A stretch of DNA of 64,000 bases from Eleusine coracana subsp. coracana (lineage: Eukaryota; Streptophyta; Magnoliopsida; Poales; Poaceae). A model generated the notes under the pieces. That model saw only the letters and a program-made list of their open reading frames with translations. It was not told where the DNA came from and did no database searches. The DNA is taken from NCBI GenBank assembly GCA_032690845.1, contig CM064434.1:10914108-10978107 (forward strand). Direction: 5' to 3'. Of this stretch, positions 33,701 to 44,739 are shown one piece after another. Position numbers and translations under genes: made by a program. The stretch's first letter is position 1. Each line of letters begins with the position of its first letter.

Positions 33701-35230
33701 TGTTGGTCATAACTACGCACCCACTTATATACCACAAGAGGATGGTGTACGACTGTAGCACCTTTTCCCTTGAAATGAGTATTCCAAGGTTTATCAAATC
33801 CACTGGGACCTTAGGGATAATTAAACAAAGTTAACAGCAAAAGATCTAGTCAAAGCTACTGTCGAATTTAGGTTGCATGAGGGAAGACTGGCCAGTGCAA
33901 AGATGCGCCAGACAACAAGTCTGTCGTTGCGCCGATCGGCGCAGGTGTTGAGCTGATCGGTACACTGGTGGATCTATCGTTGCACCGATCATCACAGGAG
34001 ATGAGCCGATCGACACACTGGTGGATCTAAGCCAATGTGTGCCAGATACCTTGTAAGCCTAAGCTGTTAAGTGAGTAGCCAAGTATCTACTAGTGAGATT
34101 GTAACCAGAAAGTCTAATCAAATAGCATCATAATGGATAATTACATGGATCAGTGAAAACCTATAATGAATAAGACCACCCGCTTTCTGAGGGGCTCCCG
34201 ATTTATCGCTGCCGAGAGGAAACCCTTAATCACGCGAGTATCTTACCCTACTCAACTATCCAATAGTGTTGCGCAGGCTTAGTCATGTCACCGCTAAACC
34301 ACACTACTAGCATTATCAAGCAACCATAATCAATACAATGTCCGAATACTATCCTAATCACCACGATCAAGATAATATCTACTTACTTAGCCTAAGACTA
34401 AGCAATTGGAATAAGCACATGCATGATTATAGAATCAAGATAGACAAATCACCAAAACCATCATCAACATATTCAATCACACTTGAGATACATAGAGTAA
34501 GATTCGTCCCCGTCGAGATGGCCTACCTTGATGGATCAACCCTTAACACCAATGGTTCTTGAAACTCAACTAGAGATCTATTCTAATGGGGCAAGCCACA
34601 GTGGCTCTAACTCACGGATCTGTCGTCCCTCTGTCGCTTCTGCCTCTCCTTCTATCGACACCAGGGTTCACAAGTATTTATAGAGGTTCTTCTCGTAGAT
34701 GACTTGATTTCTAGCAAATAAGGCGGTTGCACCGATTGGCGCTGGATTGTGCCGATCAGCGGAAGCCCTGTCTTCTCTGGTTTCTCCTCCGAGTCGGTTC
34801 TTCTGCCTTCCACAGCTGCCATGTGGGTCTTTTCCTTCGAGATAAAGTCTTGTACTGCACATCGAGATCTTGAAGTTCCATAAATCTTCTAGGCAAATAT
34901 CTTCAAGTGTCTTGCGTGGATAAACTTCCATAAACATGTGGAATGGGCCTCGGTCACTTCTGTGGGCCAAAATACCAGTGCACTGACCGGCTCATGGACT
35001 GCGCCAATCGGCGCACTGGGCTTCTTCAATGCTTTTCATCAGTTCTGGACTCCTGTCCTCTCTAGCACCACTTTAATCACCAATTTTACCTATTTCTGTA
35101 ATAGAGCTCCAAAACAACGCATATACAAATATATAGACAATATCATAGGTAAATGGCCTAAATTAGTATCAATTACGCTCTAATTGGGGTAATATTCACA
35201 TATAAATGGGGCACTTGGGGAGTGCCAACA
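33701..35230 (-). repeat. 5' LTR of element B (1530 bases)
   Basis: Forward text starts TGTTGGTCATAAC and ends GTGCCAACA at 35230, giving matching TGTTGG...CCAACA ends next to the primer site. It contains several GCGCCGATCGGCGC-like palindromes (near 33930, 33950-33970, 34003, 34730 and 34995). The sister LTR is not in the window; it should lie to the left of element A. The following bases GTTGT (35231-35235) are the candidate target duplication. Confidence 0.8.
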
Positions 35231-36476
35231 GTTGTTGTTTATCATCAATAGCATATTCACTAGATAAAAACACAACCTCTCTAGGAAAATTAAACATAGC
35301 TGTCATTTTACACTCAACATGTTTTCGTATAGACAAATTTGCTTCTTCTATGTCATTGGTAACTAATAATTCTGGAATAATTGGCTTTTGACCAATAGAA
35401 GTTTTCCCTTTAGAATTGTTTTCTTGGTGTTTATAGTCAAGCATAAGCATAATGAAATCTGATAAACAAGTTGATATTGTACTTGATGCTTTTATCTCCT
35501 TATAGATGTCCATACAAGGCGACCACTCCTTAACCTGAACAAAACCTTGTTCGGTCTTTCGATAACATAAGCAGAATAATTTCTTTTGAGCCTTTTTTTC
35601 TCATGCTCCAACTCCTTCATTAAAGATGCATATTCTAATTTATCATCTATTCATCTATGATTTTCAGCAACATATGGAGCCGAATTAGTGGGCGAAGTAT
35701 ATGCTACAGTATTATGTGGAGGTGTATGCATGCTTGCTGAATTTTCATTAAATCAGTAACAATTATTACTAACTTGAGAAACCGAATTAGGAATTAAGAC
35801 TAGCATGTGGTGCTGAATATGTAGGTGTAACCTCCTTTTCAATAATATATTGTATAGCATGTGGTGATTGAGAGTAATTGACCGGATGATAAACACTTGT
35901 ATGGCCATATGTATTATTCATTGGCATATGAATTTGTTGTGTTGCCGATGTATGAGAAAAATAGGAGCATGTTGTATGTTGCTATTGACATTATAACTTA
36001 AAGCATGCATAGTTGACATAGGATCATGCATATAGGAACCATTCGAATAATTGTTAGCCGGTGCAACATATGTACTATCATTATATCTAGCAACATCAAC
36101 ATGAGAATTGGTGGTACTTGCAAAATAATTGCTAGTGATTGATGGCATATTTGCATATTGTACCTCAGGCTTGTTGTAGTAATACTGCTGTGTAGTGCAT
36201 GAATATCCCGCCATGTGATTGCTTCTATTCTTTTGATGATGAAATCACAGCAACAAAGTTACCTTGATTTCTTCTTTTCTTTGAAATTTTCAGCAATCAA
36301 TGATCAAGCTCTTGGTTCCTTACTAGCAATACCTGTCCAATAAGCATAAAACAATTGGAGCAATGCAACGATCTAGGTGACCAGATGCAATGGTGATGGC
36401 GAAACCCAAATAGTAGATCAAGTAAAAATTTGCTAGGGTACATTTTTTTTATTATTGTAATAACTTGAAAAATCTT
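35231..36476 (-). pseudogene. Element E1 gag-like region, 5' part (interrupted by element B)
   Basis: The minus strand after the E1 primer site encodes a Tyr/Asn/Ser-rich protein start (MAGYSCTTQQYYYNKPEVQY, then repeated Asn/Tyr/Ser text). Further on it shows PIIPELLVTNDIEEANLSIR and VVFLSSEYAIDDKQQLLALP, the end of which is cut by the element B LTR at 35230. Several frames are needed, so it is decayed. The gag identity is inferred from its position and from the matching type of element at 62346-64000; no clear domain is visible. Confidence 0.5.
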
Positions 36477-36493
36477 CCCCAACGAAGTCGCCA
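36477..36493 (-). other. Probable primer binding site of element E1
   Basis: The minus strand reads TGGCGACTTCGTTGGGG seven bases from the LTR edge at 36501. It has the expected TGG start; the matching tRNA was not identified. Confidence 0.55.
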
Positions 36494-36500
36494 AAAAGTG

Positions 36501-37527
36501 CGTTGACACTTAAAAGTGCCGTTAAACACGAGCTCGCCCTTGTGCGGGTCTGCAACAACAATTCGTCGTGCCGGCAGTGCAAACCAGCCAGACCTGTTTC
36601 AGTAACCGGTCAGACCGGTTTTCACGGGTCATCGTGAAAACGGAGACTAGATGAGGAATTCACAATGTTGACCCAAGAAGGGGGTAATTATCACCGTTAC
36701 ATGGTGAATGATGGCTAGGTTTACAAGCAAACCAACAAAGAGGTAAACAACGCCTTACGTGACGAAGAACGACTAGTTTACAGGCAAACTAGCAAAGACC
36801 ATCGAAGCTCTTGCCCGAGAGGGACCCCGTCAGGGCGTGGACGTCGTCAGTGTGCCCTAGGAGTCTAGGACGCCATATCTGGTCGTGGAGATCAGTAGAT
36901 GACAACAAGGATTGGTTGGAAAAGTAGGGTAAAAGGAGAGACATGTAAGTAAATTGATAGATTCGATTGGGGTTGTTCTTCCTTAATCAGCCATGGCCCG
37001 TTATATATGTAGGGTGGGGAGGTCTATACCCATGGGACGCAAGAAACAAGCCATAAACCAACCTAAACTCAAGTCACGTACTCAATTTGGACTTCTCTAT
37101 CAAAACCGGTCAGATCGTCCTCAATAACTAGCCAGACCGGATCACCCGAGGTCTATGGCAGTCAAAACCGGTCTGACCTATATGTTAATCCGGTCTGGCC
37201 GGTTTTGCCTGGCAGCTAATATCCAATTTCCTATAACTCTAACATCCAAACTTCGAATAAGGCAATCCATATATCCATTTCGATTGTCTCGATGAAGGCT
37301 TTATAATGGTGAGCTCAAATATACCATTTGACCTCATCTTTATTCGGTTTCCGAAGCCTCCTTGTGTCTTCAACAAAAAATGGTGCTGAAGGATTTAGAA
37401 ACGATCTATAGGTCATGCACAACCCATATAGATGCTAAACTTGTACAAACATTATTATTAGTACAAAACTGGATATTTTAGCTATCGCTCCACATATCTC
37501 AACATTGGCCAATTTTTGTTGTCAACA
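36501..37527 (-). repeat. 5' LTR of element E1 (1027 bases)
   Basis: Forward text begins CGTTGACACTTAAAAGTG (TG changed to CG) and ends TTGTTGTCAACA. The first ~640 bases match 61685-62345 closely. It contains ACCGGTCAGACCGGT-type palindromes at 36604-36620, 37085-37135 and 37167-37208. The following bases TATTC (37528-37532) are the probable target duplication, matching TGTTC at 61680-61684. Confidence 0.85.
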
Positions 37528-37796
37528 TATTCCCAACACTTTTATAGCTTGTCCTTAGCTTTGATCCATCTACATCAACCCTTGGACTCCATCAAGCTCA
37601 TCAAGCCTCTATGCTTGTGCTCATTATCATCAATCGCCAAGGCCACCACCATCCATATGATTTGTAATAGAGTTGAGAGATGATTCCTATATAAACAACA
37701 CTCGTGTAGATATTAGCCCACAATTTCATAGTTGTCATCTATCACCAAAACATTCATACCTTGGGGATCTCATCATCAATAGTCATGAGGCTTACA
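37528..37796 (-). repeat. Solo LTR of the element C family, right (5') piece
   Basis: The reverse complement corresponds to the first ~260 bases of the element C LTR. The stretch with ATCAACCCTTGGACTCCATC and the stretch ACACTCGTGTAGATATTAG are both shared. It ends CTTACA at 37796, the complement of the TGTAAG LTR start. The left edge is the E1 insertion point. The matching remainder of this LTR is at 60379-61684. Confidence 0.8.
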
Positions 37797-37801
37797 ATGG
37801 G
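37797..37801. repeat. Target site duplication ATGGG of the solo C-family LTR
   Basis: ATGGG follows the LTR edge at 37796. The same five bases precede the other LTR edge at 60374-60378. Confidence 0.75.
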
Positions 37802-38206
37802 CTTTGGTCACATCTGTCCCATGATGTAGGTTGTGTGTCTCACTACCACAAAAACGGTCTTTAGCGGCGGCACAAAAATCATGTAGCAACGGATTAAAAG
37901 AAACCCGCCGCTACAGTGGACAAATGATTTTTAGTGGCAGTTGACAAAATGAACCACAACTAAAAATCAATTTTTAGCTGCGGTTCATATTGTCAACCAC
38001 AGCTAAAAATCGCGGTAAATTTTAGCTACGGCTGACAATCTGAACCGCAACTAAAAATTAATCTTTAGCTACGGTTCACTTTGTCAACCGTAGCTAAAAT
38101 TAGTTCAGGCCCAGCCCACCCCAATCCCTCTCTTTTCACTATAAAATATCTAGCCCTAATCGGCACGCACCCCAATCCCTCCCTCCTTAATCCTCAGCCC
38201 CCGCCG

Positions 38207-38208
<2 letters not shown>

Positions 38209-38258
<50 letters not shown>
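38209..38258. repeat. (CT)n microsatellite, about 25 units
   Basis: Uninterrupted CT repeat from 38209 to 38258 inside CACTA-2, just upstream of the LRR-like segment. Confidence 0.95.
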
Positions 38259-38260
<2 letters not shown>

Positions 38261-38321
38261 CTCTCACACACATGCGCGTGTCTCGCTCCCCCCAGACTCT
38301 CTCTCACTCACGGGCACAACA

Positions 38322-38580
38322 CGGCTGCTCTCCTTTGACGCCACCAACAACTCCTTCTCCGGCGCGCTCTCGGCCCAGCTCAGGGAGGAGCTCACACTGC
38401 TCCCTCGGTGCCACGGTGGAGCTCACGCTGCTCAACGCCTTCGACAGCGCGCTCACCGGCAGGATCCCCGGAACACTGGCGTGGTGTGCCCGGCTCAGCA
38501 CCGTCTGCTCGCCCGCAACCGGCTGTCAGGCCCGATCCCCGTCGGGATCAGCAACTGCTCCAAGCTGCTCAATCTCTCCC
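38322..38580 (+). pseudogene. Captured leucine-rich-repeat receptor gene fragment in CACTA-2
   Basis: Translation in changing frames gives plant extracellular LRR text: RLLSFDATNNSFSGALSAQL, then LLNAFDSALTGRIPGTLAWC and LLARNRLSGPIPVGISNCSK. The spacing of NxFSG / ALTGRIP / RLSGPIP follows the 24-residue repeats of plant LRR receptor kinases. Two frame changes (near 38405 and 38500) and the absence of signal peptide and kinase domain mark it as a fragment. Its location between the subterminal repeats of CACTA-2 shows it was acquired by the transposon. The parent gene was not identified. Confidence 0.7.
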
Positions 38581-39166
38581 CTCTGTTGGGTGGCCTTCCC
38601 CTCCGGTGCCCGGCTGGCCAGATCCGATGGGTGGCGTGGCGGCTGGTGGCCAGATCCGGCGGGCTGCCTCCCCTCCAATGGCGTCCTCTCCCTCGTAGCT
38701 GGCCTCTTCTCCCTCCTTGCGGTGCAGCAACGGGCGACCAGATCCAACGGACTACCTCCCCTTTGGTTGGTTGCCCTCCCCTCCGATGGCGAGTGGATCC
38801 GGCAAAGGGCGGCCAAGCAGCAGTGGTGAACCCCCCCCCCCCCAAGGGCGACACCATCCCCCTCTCTCGATGGCAGCGGATGGGTCTAGCCGCCCTATTT
38901 GCAGGGCGGCGGGTTTGGGTGCGGAATACGAGTGGGCTGGTGGGCTCATGCTCTTTTTTTTTAGTTTTTCGGATTGAGGCGTATCGGCGAGTGAATATGT
39001 CACCCGTCGCTACTAATGTATTTTTAGCTGCAGTTCGTTCGGTCTTAAAGTTATCCACTATTATTAATCTTTATTTTTAGCTACGATAATATAGCGGCTT
39101 GCCGGCAAAACCGGCGCTATAGTGGTTTTTGGCCAGCCGCTACAGGGCTTTTTTGTTATAGTGTCT

Positions 39167-41090
39167 TGTGCTAATAACCCTTCTTGGCCCTGATAGATTA
39201 TGAAGAACTTTTTAGGTAGATATACTTGACCGGTTGCATAGCAACCTAAGGCAAAAATAGGAGAAGCCGGTAGCACTACTAAAAAGATACCCCTATAGAT
39301 ATGCTTTATTTGAGGGTTTCTAACGTCTATTTCACATTTACTATAAAACAGAGATGTTTTTATAAAACGTGTTGGAGGTGTCGTCTCCGCACGGAACATG
39401 GAAAGTGCTTGTAGATATGGAATTTTAAAACATGTCTAGAACATATGAGATGTTTTATTGAGACAATATAAACACGTTTATACATCTACATACGTTTTTA
39501 TAGTCATGTTCTGTGATATGTCAACTATTCTAGACATTTTTTGTAATGTGTTAATAAAGCTAAACATGATTTTTATTGATAGATTTTTATTCTGATCTAT
39601 TAACATAGAGACACTTTGTATAATTTTAAAAAAATATATTTTATTTGTTATTTGAAATCAGTGAGTTATTTTTGCAAGTAGCAGGATTTGAACCTATAAC
39701 CTATTTGTTTAATGTAAACTCATTTAACAATCTCATCCGGCTAGCAATTTTGATTGTAGTTATGACATTATTTCTTTTCTATTCATGTCTTCTAAGTGTT
39801 TTAATGTCTCTAGAATTCCTAATAGTGTGTCAAAAATGTCTTTAAATAAAAGTATATATGACTAATGCATGCCTAATAGCATCTCACTTTTATACGTTTT
39901 GAATAACATGTCAACAAACATCTTTACTTGAGGTTAGATATAATCAAAACGTGTCAAAATAACATATCACATTGAGACATTCTCAAACTATGTCAAGAAT
40001 CATGTTGGACCGGGTAGTGATGGTCAAAAGCGTGTTTAATATCGTGTCATTTTGAAATGCTTTAAAAGCATGTCAAAAAATATTCATATAATACCTACTT
40101 ACCATTCAAAGCATGTTTATATCATGTCACTATAAGATGTTATAAAAAAATGCTTCAAAAAATATGTTTACTTTTTTACCAATATTGAAGTGTATCTAAT
40201 ATCATGTCTCTGTTACATTTTTACAAACCGTATCAAAAGACGTTTCTAGGTATAGCACAGCAACACGTCATGCTCCTTGGTGGTCCTGGTTACTTCAAAT
40301 GTGGTGGTACTCAGGAAGAGGGGGGGGGGGGGGGGGGGCATCACGTGGGACTCATATAGTTTTGTGGTTTTTTTAAAGGATGATAATAAAAAAATGATTT
40401 GAATGATTTTTTATTAATTTATGCAAGATAGCCAAACTATCAGTCATTTTGTGAGGATAGGGCGAAGGGTGAAAAAGTCATACACACATGCTCAACCCTC
40501 ATGTACATAAAACAACTATTCTCCCACTCACAGAATAGTATCCTCGTCTCTAAACACTTTGTTATTTCAGTTCTTGTAAATATTCTCGAGGACCGTGAAG
40601 GAGATCGTTTAGGTTGGACTTGGCGTTGCCTGCGAGAGGTAATCATGACCGTAGATATCTGTGATATAGAAACAACCATAAAATCCTTAGCGCTGACAAT
40701 GCCCCACATATGCATCACATAGGGGCATCAGGGGAGCATGTTGTTGTGGTGGAAATTATGACTGGAATACTAAACTGTCAAATAGACACCATACCCTTCA
40801 CCTATATATATAGGTATACCCATCGGCACCACAAGGCCATCTGTTTCTGAATTCCTACTAGTAGTACAAAAAATCGACAAAAGATTGGTAGTATGCTTGC
40901 AGTTCTTAGCTCTCGGACCACCTTCTATCTAATTAGCATCAAGGTACCAGTAACAGTGGTGAACCAAATGGACAAATACAGAAGGCAGTAACTTTAGAGA
41001 GGTTCAGACCTAAAATGCAAGGAAGCCCCCTCTTGTAGCATGGAAGTTGGTGACCAGACCAAAGTCTGAAGCAGGGTTAGGACTAATCAA
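39167..41090. other. AT-rich sequence without recognised gene
   Basis: Between 39270 and 40260 short motifs related to AACATGTC and GTTTTTATAAAACGTGT recur in both orientations, which suggests an old DNA transposon. CACTACTAAAAAG at 39274 could be its left end, but no matching right end was found. A G18 run is at 40321-40338. Nothing convincing is seen in 40340-41090. Confidence 0.4.
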
Positions 41091-41460
41091 ACTCAGATCA
41101 CAAAACGAAGCCATCTATGCACAAGTACTACAATAGAGACAACCTCCCTAAGGTGCAGCTGATATGGAATAACTGTGACTACGGTATTTCTTTTGATGTC
41201 GTTCAGAACAAGTGGTTGTTTGAGGAGGCATACCCAACTTGTAGAGCCAAGTCCTTCAAAGAGCTCGAAAATGATTATCCACAGAGCAAAATATCGTCAC
41301 AAACAAGGACTGCAAGAATGAGTACAAAGAAAAATATAACCTCCCCATTCTTCTTTTTCAGTTTTCTTTCTTTTTTGTCTTTCATTTGTACATATATTTT
41401 GGTCTTCTTTATTAATAAAATTCTGTAGGGACATGGCCCTCCTGTTTCCTCAGAAAAAAA
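41091..41460 (+). mobile_element. LINE-like 3' end (tentative)
   Basis: A short open frame (41117-41428) without a recognised domain runs into TTTGTACATATATTTTGG and TTAATAAAATTCTGTAGGG, then CCTCCTGTTTCCTCAGAAAAAAA at about 41440-41460. This tail resembles the 3' end of grass L1-type LINEs, where a T-rich 3' region is followed by CCTCCTGTTTCCTC and an A run. No reverse transcriptase motif is left, and a flanking duplication was not found. Confidence 0.4.
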
Positions 41461-41806
41461 GCTCTTTGAATAAGTAGGCCGGAAAGCGGATGTGGCAGAG
41501 GATTTGGATGCCTCTTGAAAAACAGAGCCAGTAATAATGAGCCTCAGACAAACGATAAAACTGGACTGGGCCATTTCGGGATCAGGCATTGGTCGAATCA
41601 TATGGTTCTCTTCCACATTGAACAACAGTCAACAAAACATATTTTTAGATATTTCACTGGCTTCTATATTTACTTGATCAGCCGGGTGAAGAGCAAGGAA
41701 CACTCATAGGATCTCTTGCAATACCGTAAGCAGGTGTCCCTACCAAACACACTTCCATGTTTTTTTTTCAACTAATAAGTACCACTAGCGCAGGAGCGTG
41801 ACATCA

Positions 41807-42149
41807 GACTAATCCCAATAGACAGTTTCATTTTGATGTTTCCAAGAGTGCCATGTCATCTTTTTTAGTTTGAAACCATGAATAAAGCCATCTCTCAATA
41901 TATAGTTTTATTTTAGTGTTTCATAGCACTTACTTTTATATGATTTTATTGGCTGTCCAAAGAATAAAATGAAATCACTCCTCTCCAATACTAGTTTCAT
42001 GGTGTTTTAATTTTAGAAAATCATGTAAACCTAGTTTCATCTGGATGAAACTCTTCTCATCTTTCTCTTCATAAATTTCTTGCCATATCATCAAATTTGT
42101 TTATGTGACACTTCATTTAATGAAAATGAAACTCTCATTGGGAGTAGCC
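41807..42149. mobile_element. Tourist-like MITE (343 bases)
   Basis: Left end GACTAATCCCAAT and the reverse complement of the right end GGCTACTCCCAAT are similar inverted repeats, followed on both sides by GAGTTTCATTTT-like text. TCA flanks both ends (41804-41806 and 42150-42152), fitting the 3-base TNA-type target of PIF/Tourist elements. The element is AT-rich and non-coding. A PIF transposase relic lies 460 bases downstream. Confidence 0.7.
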
Positions 42150-42421
42150 TCAGAGGTCTTGACGGTGTACACCCAATTCGAGCTAGTTCCAGATGATTTT
42201 GTTAGGGGTCAGAATCCAACACTTATCTTTAAATACCACATAAAGCAGGATTAATTTGTAATCATTGGTGAAGAATGGCCAGGCATTTCAGTTTTGGATA
42301 AGAGGCAATTTTGGTTTGATGTTCAGAAATTGAGCTCTGCATTCCTATCACACCATCTAAATCAAGTAATTCATTCTAAAAAGCTTTTGATCAAGGTAAA
42401 AGTGAACACAGGCTATCTTTG

Positions 42422-42632
42422 TGTTAAGTTACTATACACCAATTAGTTGTATCCAAAAGTTTAAGCTAATGGAAATGGGTGGGCAGTTTACTTATGGTTA
42501 ACCCTCCCACTCACGCGCAACTCTCTCAGAGTGCAAGCGTAAAAATAAGAGTGACACAGTAGAAAATGCATTCACAACGATTTAAACTCAAGACTTCTGC
42601 CTCTAATATCATGTTAGGTTACTATACATCAA
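42422..42632 (-). mobile_element. SINE-like insertion with long target duplications
   Basis: GTTAAGTTACTATACACCA (42422-42440) and GTTAGGTTACTATACATCA (42614-42632) are 19-base direct repeats with two differences. They flank about 173 bases. The minus strand of the insert begins with text resembling a polymerase III box B (TCTTGAGTTTAAATC). The size and duplication fit a SINE, but no box A or A-rich tail is certain. Confidence 0.45.
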
Positions 42633-43602
42633 CCAATGTAGTGGAAACCTTGGCACCTTATACATTATCCTCCACTTCTCCTTAAGGACTCCAAATGCCC
42701 TCTCCACTACATTTCTAAGAGAAGAATGAGCATAATTAAATTTCTCTTTTATATCTCTTGGCAATGGCCCATATCGATACTCTGGCAGATGGTACTTTGT
42801 TCCCTTGTAAGGTGCAAGGTAACCTCGTCGATTAGGATAGCATGAGTCCACTAGGTAGAACTTCCCTGCACAAATGTTCACAAATTGCATCAGTTTGACA
42901 TGTTTGACAAAGTAAAAAATTAAATGGTGGTACACTGAAATGGTGAAACAATATACCTGGAGGTGGTTTAGGAAAGATATGACTGTATTTGGTTGTCGCA
43001 TCAGTGAACACTCTCATATCATGAACTGAACCGGGCCATCCAGCAAGCACAAATGTGAATCTCATGTCAAAGTCACACACAGCAAGAACATTTTGTGAGG
43101 TGTGACCTTTCCGACACATATGTTGCACCACTTTGTCATTTGGAACAACAACTTTTAAGTGAGTGCCATTTATTGCTCCTATACAATTGTTGAAATGTGG
43201 ACTGAACCTAGGATTCTGCAGTCGAGGGTGAATACTTTTGAATTCAGGGTCCACTGGCTTTATGTTGACTGCAGCTAGCTTTAAAACACATTTTAAAACT
43301 TTGGAAAAGTTGCGGTGCACTGTGTCTAATGGCCTCCCCATTCTGTTTTTAGCTTGCCTCACTGATTGAGGTGCACCAAGAATCCAAATAAACATTTCTA
43401 AGGCCTCTACACTTGAACTTCTTGTGGTTGACTTAAGACCATATGACTCAACTAATAGGTCATGAAGCTGATAGAACAATGTTTTATTCATTCTAAACAT
43501 GTTGTGGCAGAACGATGGATTAGATAAGTTTCTAAGCACCCAATCTAGACCACTCTCAGAACCCCTAGGTTTCTTGGTTTTATTGTGGTATGATGCTATC
43601 AT
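42609..43602 (-). pseudogene. PIF/Harbinger transposase (DDE_Tnp_4/HARBI1-like), inactive
   Basis: Encodes the cut-and-paste nuclease of PIF elements. Exon 1 (43602-42957) starts with a helical region (ESGLDWVLRNLSNPSFCHNM), then GAINGTHLKVVVPND and VLAGWPGSVHDMRVFTDATT. An intron of 91 bases (42956-42866, GTATAT...TGCAG) is followed by exon 2 with FYLVDSCYPNRRGYLAPYKG, YGPLPRDIKEKFNYAHSSLR and NVVERAFGVLKEKWRIM. The second Asp (VHD) and the Glu (NVVERAFG) are present. The first catalytic Asp is Asn: GAING where the family has GAIDG, codon at 43168-43170. The C-terminus stops early at the SINE-like repeat. No partner Myb-like gene or terminal repeats were recognised. Confidence 0.85.
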
Positions 43603-43614
43603 TGTGAAGGTTCA

Positions 43615-43800
43615 TCAGAGACCATGAACAGGCGCACCTGTCGGTGTTCCGGGAGGAGAGCTTCTGGCACGGGAGGCTCAGGATTGTGGACGAGACTAGG
43701 GCCATCTGGACATGGCACCGCAACGACGGCGAGTATGCAACTGTGCGTGATGAGGTTTGGCTGGAGAGCTTGGTCGGCACAGGACGCACACAAGCTCGTG
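43615..43800 (+). pseudogene. Purple acid phosphatase C-terminal exon fragment
   Basis: Plus-strand translation gives HEQAHLSVFREESFWHGRLR, IVDETRAIWTWHRNDGEY and DEVWLESLVGTGR. This follows the C-terminal pattern of plant purple acid phosphatases (FREASFGHGxL, NxTHAxWTWHRNxD, DxVWLxS). Only this last part is present; the metal-binding catalytic core is absent, so it cannot be an enzyme. It lies 13 bases upstream of the PIF transposase start, on the opposite strand, so it may have been picked up by the transposon or be a relic of a host gene. Confidence 0.7.
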
Positions 43801-44739
43801 TACAAACCACAGGTAGCAGCAAGCTCCTGTATTGAAGTTGTATATTTTTGCTGCTACCCATGGAGTTACATTCAATACTGGATGAACCTTGTATGATGAT
43901 AATATGGTGAAACTCACAGTAGCATTTTTACTGACCGGTCCACCAACCATGCTAGCATTCACCATAGTTAGGGATGAATGCAGTATGGAAATGTTTAGAA
44001 AAAGTCTTCATTATTTTTGCTTTCATATTTTTATTCGAAAGCAAAACCAATAACAGTATCAAACAGTACTGATAGAAACAGATACGGCGTTGGTGATATG
44101 ATAAAGTAAGAAACGGTATTATTACAGCTAAAACAGACAGTATCCACTACACCATTACCTACTTTTGCCAACACGTACAACCGTCGGCCTAGGGCACCTT
44201 ATGCGACATTTGAACTGTCGGGAAAACTTTTGCCGACACTTAGCAAATAGTTGGAATAGAAGCAGTCGGCAAAACTTCTGCCGACAGTTTTTAGCATTGC
44301 CGACACTTAGTTTGTTGCAGTCTCTCTGTCTTTCCCTGACAGTTATCTTGTTTTCTGACAATAGGTATACAGGCAAATCATGTTGACAGGTGCTGAAGAG
44401 GATAAACTTTCCACATAGACAAACTGTCGGCAAAAGGTCAGCACACATGCTGTATATGATTATATAAATTAAAAATCAGTGATAGATCATCATGGAATTA
44501 AGGGTTCTACACATCACAAAGTTGACATGACAAGCAAATAGTCAATGATTTGCACATAATGGACTTAACATGCATCAAGCTTCATATTGTTCCATATCTT
44601 CAGATTCATACAAGCATCATATAGGTCAGCACATAACTTCCAAAACACAATGTAACACAATGTAAAATTGTCTTTTCTAACTACACTTAACAGTTGATGG
44701 ATGGAAAAGTTGACGGAATGGCACTAAGGGAAAAAAATT

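Larger units (their letters stand above)
37841..39163. mobile_element. CACTA-2: non-autonomous CACTA element with captured gene fragment
   Basis: Starts CACTACCACAAAAACGG and ends GTTATAGTG, with TCT on both sides (37838-37840 and 39164-39166). The reverse complement of the end, CACTATAACAAAAAAG, agrees with the start. Subterminal repeats of the form TAGCTGCGGTTCA/TGAACCGCAGCTA run from about 37880 to 38105 and from 39005 to 39140. The interior has a (CT)n tract, an LRR gene fragment (38322-38580) and GC-rich text with a C13 run at 38831-38843. No transposase is present. The element is 1323 bases long. Confidence 0.9.

Noticed and set aside
39274..40019. A CACTA element from CACTACTAAAAAG to GGGTAGTG
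   Set aside because: The flanking triplets (TAG and ATG) differ and inner TIR bases do not match; kept only as a possibility.
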